Shown: positions 14,643 to 17,843 of the stretch, one piece after another | Position numbering within the stretch: position 1 is the stretch's first letter | Layout of the letters: each line of letters opens with the position of its first letter | DNA from: Acidianus hospitalis | Lineage (GTDB): Archaea > Thermoproteota > Thermoprotei_A > Sulfolobales > Sulfolobaceae | Length of the DNA stretch: 17,843 nt | Direction of reading: 5' to 3' | Assembly: GCA_046533895.1 (NCBI GenBank) | Contig: JAWDOK010000022.1 | Span: 1-17,843 of the forward strand | Position numbers and translations under genes: made by a program | The notes under the pieces: generated by a model | Database searches by the model: none | What the model was told of the DNA's origin: nothing | Seen by the model: only the letters and a program-made list of their open reading frames with translations

Positions 14643-15795
14643 ATTTCTATACCTAGCTACAGTGATTTTTACTCTAACTTTTGCTATTAGGGCCTCAAAT
14701 AATATGTTAATAACAACTATTCCGCTTATTTCCGCTTATATCTTTCATTTCTCCTCAGTTTTAATTGGAGTACTTTCATCAATTCTTTCAGTATCATCTT
14801 TTATTTCAAGCTTTTTTGTTAACTCAAGGATAGATAACTCAAGGAGGAGAGAATTATTTTTAATATCCTCAGCTACTTATGCAGTAGTTTTTCCATTATT
14901 TTTTGTTGCTAACTGTATTTTAATCTTTATCTTATCTTTTATAGCAGGGTTTTCATTGGGAATTCTGTTTCCTAATATTATTACGTTATCAGGATCATTA
15001 AACGATAGAAAAATGAGCGAGAGAATGTTAGCATTATATACTACGGCGTTAAGTCTTTCCTTAATAATAAGCCCAGGGCTAGAATCTTTAATACTTCAAA
15101 GATTTAGTTTAAGGGAAGCATTTATATTCTTTTCTTTTTTAGCTTTTTTAGCTTTATTTATTTCATTAAAGGTTAGATTCCCAGAATCTCATGAAAGGAG
15201 AGAAATAAGTGCTAAAGCTAGAGAAATTTTATTCTCTCCTAGATTCCTCGCTCCGTTCTTTAACAATTTGATGTACGATATACCTTTTGCATTTATAGAA
15301 GTTTTTGGTGGAATATATGCTATAGAATATTTTCATGCCAGCTATTCTATGGCGACGTTTTTGTTTACTCTCTATTTTTTAACATCGTTTATAGGTAGAG
15401 CATTATTCACCTTAAGAGCTCCAAGTAACGTATTTAGGATAATACTCTTAAACGTAGCTCTCAGTGTTATAGGACTATTTCTAGCTTTCATCTCTTTCAA
15501 CGTTATTCTTTATGTTATTTCCTTACTTATTTTAGGCATACCTCACGGTTTAACTTATCCATCTTCATTAGTAATCATTAGGAGAAACTTTAAAGATGAA
15601 GAAAGAAGTGCAGCAAATAGTTACTTTACTGGAATACTCATGGGCTTAGGTGGAATAGTTCCAATAATAATGGGAGGAATTGTAAGCTTAATAGGGATAA
15701 GATTATCTTTTCTAGTATTAACTATTGTAGTTATAGTTTTCTTCTCCTTATTTTTCATTAAACAAAGAGAAATTAAAAATAAGGAATCTTCTTAG
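14629..15795 (+). CDS. MFS transporter, 12 TM
   Basis: This 388-residue integral membrane protein has about twelve hydrophobic segments, the standard length of 12-TM MFS proteins. The first cytoplasmic loop, V-N-S-R-I-D-N-S-R-R-R (residues about 63-73), is a degenerate motif A. The P-H-G-L-T-Y-P-S stretch (about 305-312) is typical of the second half of sugar-phosphate/drug MFS proteins. A charged central loop (P-E-S-H-E-R-R-E-I-S-A-K-A-R) separates the two six-helix halves. The substrate is unknown; the family resembles YfcJ/aromatic-type exporters. The ATG at 14629 overlaps the marR-like gene by 14 nt, so it is the third gene of the efflux operon. The 3' end overlaps the convergent dehydrogenase gene by 23 bp. 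Confidence 0.85.
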   Translation: MSKNEFLYLATVIFTLTFAIRASNNMLITTIPLISAYIFHFSSVLIGVLSSILSVSSFISSFFVNSRIDNSRRRELFLISSATYAVVFPLFFVANCILIFILSFIAGFSLGILFPNIITLSGSLNDRKMSERMLALYTTALSLSLIISPGLESLILQRFSLREAFIFFSFLAFLALFISLKVRFPESHERREISAKAREILFSPRFLAPFFNNLMYDIPFAFIEVFGGIYAIEYFHASYSMATFLFTLYFLTSFIGRALFTLRAPSNVFRIILLNVALSVIGLFLAFISFNVILYVISLLILGIPHGLTYPSSLVIIRRNFKDEERSAANSYFTGILMGLGGIVPIIMGGIVSLIGIRLSFLVLTIVVIVFFSLFFIKQREIKNKESS

Positions 15796-16735
15796 CCATT
15801 TCATTAAGAGTATTAAATAATTTTTCATCAATGTTAATTTCATTTCCACTGTTTTTTAATAATTTATCTCCTCTATCACCAGGCAATGAACCCAGAATTC
15901 TTCTCATCAATTCTATTCCGTGATTTTCCTCCTCAGTAAATTTAGGGTTGATTACTATTAGTACTTCGCCCTTATTTGGAGGATTCTCAGTATTTAATAC
16001 CCCTTTAACTTCTGGCCCTACAGCGCTTCCTGTTAAGAATGAGGTAAGGAGTTCTAGCGTTAACATTAAATAAAACCCTTTTACTCCACCTAAAGGTAGT
16101 AAACCTCCTTTCAAAGCCTCTGTAGGGTCAGTTGTTATTTCTCCTCTCTCATTTACTGCAACTCCGTAAGGAATTTTTTCTCCTTTTCTTTGCGCCTCTA
16201 TTATTTTACCTCTTGCAGTTAAAGATAAGGCCATGTCTAGGACAACTGGTGGGTTAGAAGGAATTGATATACTTAAAGGAGTTGTTGAAAGTAGCTTTTC
16301 AGCCTTCCCAGGAAAAACCACCGCTGGCTCTGCGTTTCCAAACATTATTGCTGAATAACCTTTTTCAGCTAATTTTCTAGTATAATAACCAAGGAAACCT
16401 ATGTGAGAAGCATTCCTTACGGCCACGATACTTATAGGTTCTTTAAACTCCAGTTCGTTAATTATTTTATTCCACAGTACAATCCCAATACTCCTTCGAG
16501 CATCTATCAGTAGAGAAGAAGAAGTAGATTTTAATATTTTGTAATTTAACTTCCTTTCTATAGTTCCTAATTCTATACCTTTAACTAGAGGAATTACTCT
16601 TTGTACACCGTGAGAAGAATGCCCCCTTAGTTCAGCCTCTATGAAATGTTCGGCTATTACACTCGAGTCTTCAACTCCTCTCTTATCTAGTATATGAATA
16701 ATGATTTCCTTTAACTCATTTACGGGAATTTTCAT
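15773..16735 (-). CDS. malate/L-lactate/L-sulfolactate-type dehydrogenase (Ldh2 family)
   Basis: This NAD(P)-dependent 2-hydroxyacid dehydrogenase belongs to the Ldh2/ComC/ureidoglycolate dehydrogenase family, unrelated to the classical Rossmann MDH/LDH. It has 320 residues (family usually 330-360). Motifs are R-G-H-S-S-H-G (37-43) with conserved S40 and H42, and A-S-H-I-G-F-L-G-Y-Y (109-118) with the catalytic-type H111. D-M-A-L-S-x-x-A-R-G-K-I (167-178), P-Y-G-V-A-V-N-E-R-G-E, and L-P-L-G-G-V-K-G-F (213-221) with K219 are also present. G-S-L-P-G-D (282-287) is the usual C-terminal loop. The substrate cannot be told from sequence (malate, lactate or sulfolactate). A leaderless promoter precedes the ATG at 16735. 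No neighbour suggests its pathway. Confidence 0.88.
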   Translation of the reverse strand: MKIPVNELKEIIIHILDKRGVEDSSVIAEHFIEAELRGHSSHGVQRVIPLVKGIELGTIERKLNYKILKSTSSSLLIDARRSIGIVLWNKIINELEFKEPISIVAVRNASHIGFLGYYTRKLAEKGYSAIMFGNAEPAVVFPGKAEKLLSTTPLSISIPSNPPVVLDMALSLTARGKIIEAQRKGEKIPYGVAVNERGEITTDPTEALKGGLLPLGGVKGFYLMLTLELLTSFLTGSAVGPEVKGVLNTENPPNKGEVLIVINPKFTEEENHGIELMRRILGSLPGDRGDKLLKNSGNEINIDEKLFNTLNEMAKKIPYF

Positions 16736-16756
16736 TTGCTTAAAACTTTGTATTTT

Positions 16757-16766
16757 CTTTTATAAG
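16757..16766 (-). promoter_or_regulatory. TATA box of the Ldh2-type dehydrogenase gene
   Basis: On the minus strand CTTATAAAAG is centred 26-27 bp upstream of the ATG at 16735, one of the best TATA matches in the window. It supports a leaderless mRNA. Confidence 0.6.
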
Positions 16767-16831
16767 CTTGGATTGTTCTAAGAATATTTATATAAAAACT
16801 TAAAATTCTTTCTCATCTTTAGAAAGAAAAT

Positions 16832-16838
16832 TTTATTA
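16832..16838 (+). promoter_or_regulatory. TATA box of the 52-residue cysteine-containing gene
   Basis: TTTATTA is centred about 26 bp upstream of the ATG at 16861, preceded by the purine-rich AGAAAGAAAA. This is the typical leaderless arrangement here and is the main support for the small gene. Confidence 0.5.
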
Positions 16839-16860
16839 GATAATTTTCGTAAGTTTTATT

Positions 16861-17019
16861 ATGAAAATATATTTTACTGTAAAGGAGACACCATTTTGTA
16901 CCACAAACTACGGTATATTTGAGTGTAAAATAAAGGAAGATGGAAATTACAAAAAGGAAGTATGTAGTTTAGTAGCTTGTTGCAGAATAGAGTTAAGTAC
17001 ATCAATAGATAAATTTTAA
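16861..17019 (+). CDS. 52-residue small cysteine-containing protein
   Basis: The reading frame runs from ATG at 16861 to TAA at 17017-17019, with a TATA box about 26 bp upstream. The protein has five cysteines (C13, C22, C35, C40, C41) in 52 residues, no signal peptide and no membrane segment. The first part looks like a small beta hairpin (M-K-I-Y-F-T-V-K-E and G-I-F-E-C-K-I-K-E-D-G), followed by C-S-L-V-A-C-C-R. The cysteines might bind a metal or an iron-sulfur cluster, but no standard C-x-x-C zinc pair is present, so this is open. It lies alone between the divergent dehydrogenase and the permease gene. I recognise no family. Confidence 0.55.
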   Translation: MKIYFTVKETPFCTTNYGIFECKIKEDGNYKKEVCSLVACCRIELSTSIDKF

Positions 17020-17032
17020 GTAAGACGAATTA

Positions 17033-17037
17033 TTTTT
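17033..17037 (+). terminator. T-run after the small gene, possible transcript end
   Basis: Five T in a row within ATTATTTTTCC, 14 bp after the stop of the 52-residue gene, could terminate its transcript. There is no stem, so support is weak. Confidence 0.3.
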
Positions 17038-17049
17038 CCTTATAATACT

Positions 17050-17061
17050 TTTTGTACAAAA
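17050..17061. repeat. 12-bp perfect palindrome TTTTGTACAAAA
   Basis: A perfect 12-bp palindrome lies in the intergenic gap before the permease gene, about 55 bp upstream of its TATA box. It could be a regulator site. In AT-rich DNA a palindrome of this length can also occur by chance. Confidence 0.35.
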
Positions 17062-17111
17062 TGATTTGAACGTTAATTAAGAAAGCTTAACCAAATTCTT
17101 AATAGAGTTAA

Positions 17112-17120
17112 CTTTAAATA
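17112..17120 (+). promoter_or_regulatory. TATA box of the APC permease gene
   Basis: CTTTAAATA is centred about 39 bp upstream of the ATG at 17155. The transcript start is then expected near 17142, inside the inverted repeat at 17130-17148. Confidence 0.45.
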
Positions 17121-17129
17121 ATTTAGGCT

Positions 17130-17148
17130 AACCCTAATTTTTAGGGTT
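17130..17148. repeat. perfect inverted repeat AACCCTAA-TTT-TTAGGGTT, operator-like
   Basis: Two 8-bp arms (17130-17137 and 17141-17148) are separated by 3 bp, ending 6 bp before the permease ATG. The repeat overlaps the predicted transcription start, so a bound dimer would block initiation, and a hairpin in the mRNA would cover the start region. Only the repeat and its position are observed; the operator role is inferred. Confidence 0.6.
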
Positions 17149-17154
17149 TCCCAA

Positions 17155-17843
17155 ATGAGTGTAAATATCCCTAGGCTTAAAAAAGGAGTAGTAGGAACTT
17201 TGGAGGCGGTAGCTCAGGAAATAGCCGCGATGGCACCTGCTTGTGATACAGTAGCTTTCATTACTTCCGCAGCAGCTTTCGCTTTCGTTTTAACTCCTCT
17301 AGCTTTCCTCTTAGCAATGGTTACTATGTTCATTGAGGTCAATACTCTTTATCATCTTTCTAAAAGGCATGCAAGCGCGGGAGGCTATTACGGTTACGTT
17401 GCTACAGCTTTTGGCTCTTTTCCAGCAATAATAACTGGATTAATGTATCCAGTTTATCAAATAGCTAGTACTGCAGCAATACCGGTTTATGTAGCAGGGA
17501 TTGTATTGCCCGGAGTTTTACATTATTTCTGGGGTATAACTTTACCAGGGTGGGTATGGATAGCTTTCATAACTTTCTTCATTCTCTTCCCAATATTCTT
17601 AGCTATGATAGGAATTAGACCACAAATGAAATACATTAGATATGCAGCATTAACTGAGGTGGCATTCCTTGCAATAACTTCATTAATAATAATATTGAAG
17701 GCTCCAGACAATACAATAAATGTGTTTAATCCATTTGCTTGGAATTCAGTATATGGTTCTTGCTGGAATAAAATAGGAGGACCTATGGCAGGTTTAGGAT
17801 TAGGAATGGTATTCGGTTTAACAAGCTTTATCGGCTACGGAGG
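17155..17843 (+). CDS. APC-family amino-acid permease (5' part, cut by window end)
   Basis: The frame runs from ATG at 17155 to the window edge, giving about 229 residues of an amino acid-polyamine-organocation permease (usually 450-550 residues). The start, L-K-K-G-V-V-G-T-L-E-A-V-A-Q-E-I-A, leads into the first membrane segment with A-P-A-C-D-T-V-A-F, comparable to the family's unwound TM1 region. About six membrane segments follow. The H-A-S-A-G-G-Y-Y-G-Y-V stretch matches the family motif (S-x-S-A-G-G-x-Y-x-Y). The last residues, G-L-T-S-F-I-G-Y-G-G, are the TM6 substrate-site motif, usually followed by G-E-E. The substrate is unknown. An open minus-strand frame at 17523-17711 lies inside it and is not a gene. 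A perfect inverted repeat just upstream suggests it is regulated. Confidence 0.88.
   Translation, partial: MSVNIPRLKKGVVGTLEAVAQEIAAMAPACDTVAFITSAAAFAFVLTPLAFLLAMVTMFIEVNTLYHLSKRHASAGGYYGYVATAFGSFPAIITGLMYPVYQIASTAAIPVYVAGIVLPGVLHYFWGITLPGWVWIAFITFFILFPIFLAMIGIRPQMKYIRYAALTEVAFLAITSLIIILKAPDNTINVFNPFAWNSVYGSCWNKIGGPMAGLGLGMVFGLTSFIGYG

Noticed and set aside
17523..17711. Minus-strand open frame inside the permease gene
   Set aside because: It is antisense to a clear APC permease with matching motifs on both sides.
1..17843. A wholly new multi-gene defence or mobile system
   Set aside because: No integrase, transposase, helicase, nuclease, toxin or repeat array was seen. Nearly all larger genes belong to metabolic, transport or proteolytic families, and the unknown genes are scattered singletons.

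Overview
The window looks like chromosomal DNA of a thermoacidophilic archaeon of the order Sulfolobales (Sulfolobus, Sulfurisphaera, Acidianus or a relative). The reasons are the AT-rich composition, the treX/treY/treZ trehalose cluster with Sulfolobus-type proteins, TATA-like boxes about 25-27 bp upstream of start codons with almost no leader (leaderless genes), an occasional GGTGA-type ribosome site, and extracytoplasmic proteins crowded with N-glycosylation sequons. The genus cannot be fixed from the sequence alone.

Layout. At 1-287 lies the 3' end of a gene whose C-terminus resembles a retropepsin-like aspartic protease domain. A short 3' remnant of a trpB2-type tryptophan synthase beta gene follows (286-414). 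A secreted or surface-anchored PQQ-like beta-propeller protein occupies 529-1878. The trehalose block comes next: treX and treY are on the minus strand with a 4-bp GTGA overlap, and treZ is divergent on the plus strand. They are separated by a 225-bp control region (6185-6409) that carries a hairpin and a 9-bp direct repeat. TreX debranches glycogen, TreY turns the reducing end of the maltooligosaccharides into a trehalosyl unit, and TreZ cuts trehalose off, so this is a complete glycogen-to-trehalose route.

From 8074 to 12516 there is a mosaic of single genes: an unrecognised 206-residue protein, a TIGR00725/LOG-like Rossmann protein, an HtpX-like M48 membrane metalloprotease, a 47-residue small protein, two proteins of unknown function and an orphan EcfT/CbiQ-type membrane protein.

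From 12611 to 15795 there is an apparent operon of a 14-TM DHA2-type MFS exporter, a MarR regulator that starts 77 nt inside the exporter gene, and a second 12-TM MFS protein. This looks like a self-regulated efflux module. Convergent to it is a malate/lactate (Ldh2-type) dehydrogenase gene (15773-16735). A leaderless 52-residue cysteine-containing protein follows (16861-17019). The window ends inside an APC-family amino-acid permease (17155 onward) whose start is preceded by a perfect 8-bp inverted repeat.

All five convergent gene pairs overlap at their 3' ends by 4 to 23 bp. I saw no CRISPR array, insertion sequence, tRNA or rRNA gene. I also found no convincing multi-gene system that is wholly new. 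The most open questions concern the small proteins, the treX-treZ control region, the operator-like palindrome before the permease, and the gene remnant at the left end.
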